This document shows positions 5,566 through 5,647 of a stretch of DNA of 5,647 nt, in pieces. Under the pieces are notes generated by a model. It saw only the letters and a program-made list of their open reading frames with translations. It was not told where the DNA came from and ran no database searches. The translations under genes and the position numbers were made by a program. The stretch's first letter is position 1, and every line of letters begins with the position of its first letter. This stretch comes from CANKBT01 sp038235705 (GTDB lineage Bacteria > Actinomycetota > Actinomycetes > Mycobacteriales > SCTD01). The DNA lies in the NCBI GenBank assembly GCA_038235705.1, contig JBBSTR010000133.1, positions 1-5,647 of the forward strand. The letters run 5' to 3'.

Positions 5566-5647
5566 GTGTACGAGCAGTCTCGGCCCCGACGCGTGATCAC
5601 CGCGCGGCCCGCGACCGTGCCGGCGCGTCGCATCGCGGCCGGGGCCC
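5566..5647 (+). CDS. N-terminus of a divergently transcribed gene, truncated by the window (unrecognised)
   Basis: A GTG at 5566 opens a frame that stays open for 27 codons to the window edge, preceded by GGAAGGAG. The visible peptide starts MYEQSRPRRVITARP and continues with Arg, Ala and Pro residues, seven arginines in all, with no recognisable motif. It could be the basic head of a membrane or exported protein, such as a sensor kinase or protease, but the hydrophobic part, if any, is out of view. It is divergent from the regulator, and the PhoP-like heptamers lie between the two genes, so shared control is possible. The downstream in-frame GTGs at 5593 and 5617 are alternative starts without a comparable ribosome-binding site. 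The function is unknown. Confidence 0.45.
   Translation, partial: MYEQSRPRRVITARPATVPARRIAAGA

Overview
This 5.6 kb window has very high GC content and a strong bias to G/C at third codon positions. Its proteins look typical of high-GC Actinobacteria: a mycobacterial PhoP-type response regulator, antigen-85/esterase-D-like secreted hydrolases and an amidase-signature enzyme. I cannot name the genus. There is no sign of a mobile element, CRISPR array or RNA gene.

Layout. Bases 1-116 hold the 3' end of a plus-strand short-chain dehydrogenase/reductase. Its stop converges on a run of five minus-strand genes, read here from right to left. These are a PhoP-like OmpR-family response regulator (5406-4696), a SAM-dependent methyltransferase (4651-3860), a membrane-anchored esterase (3773-2529), a second exported esterase (2532-1591, overlapping its predecessor by four bases as GTGA) and an amidase (1535-138). 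The gaps of 44, 86, -4 and 55 nt allow a single transcript. Firm evidence for co-expression exists only for the two esterases. At the right edge, a plus-strand reading frame with its own ribosome-binding site probably starts at 5566. It would be a gene divergent from the regulator, cut off after 27 codons.

The most interesting part is the 159-bp divergent intergenic region (5407-5565). It holds six direct heptamers resembling TCACAGC, all on the plus strand: three at an exact 11-bp period (5477, 5488, 5499) and three at an exact 12-bp period (5514, 5526, 5538). A further pair in TCACAGC-N4-GTACAGC arrangement lies on the minus strand just upstream of the regulator's ribosome-binding site. The heptamer and the 11-bp spacing match the site known for Mycobacterium tuberculosis PhoP, and the regulator encoded here belongs to that subfamily. 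Autoregulation and control of the divergent gene are therefore a concrete inference. No histidine kinase is encoded next to the regulator inside the window.

Working together: the regulator may control its own transcript and the divergent gene. The two esterases are predicted to act outside the cytoplasmic membrane, while the methyltransferase and amidase look cytoplasmic. No shared pathway can be read from the sequence, and the minus-strand run may be only a loose operon.
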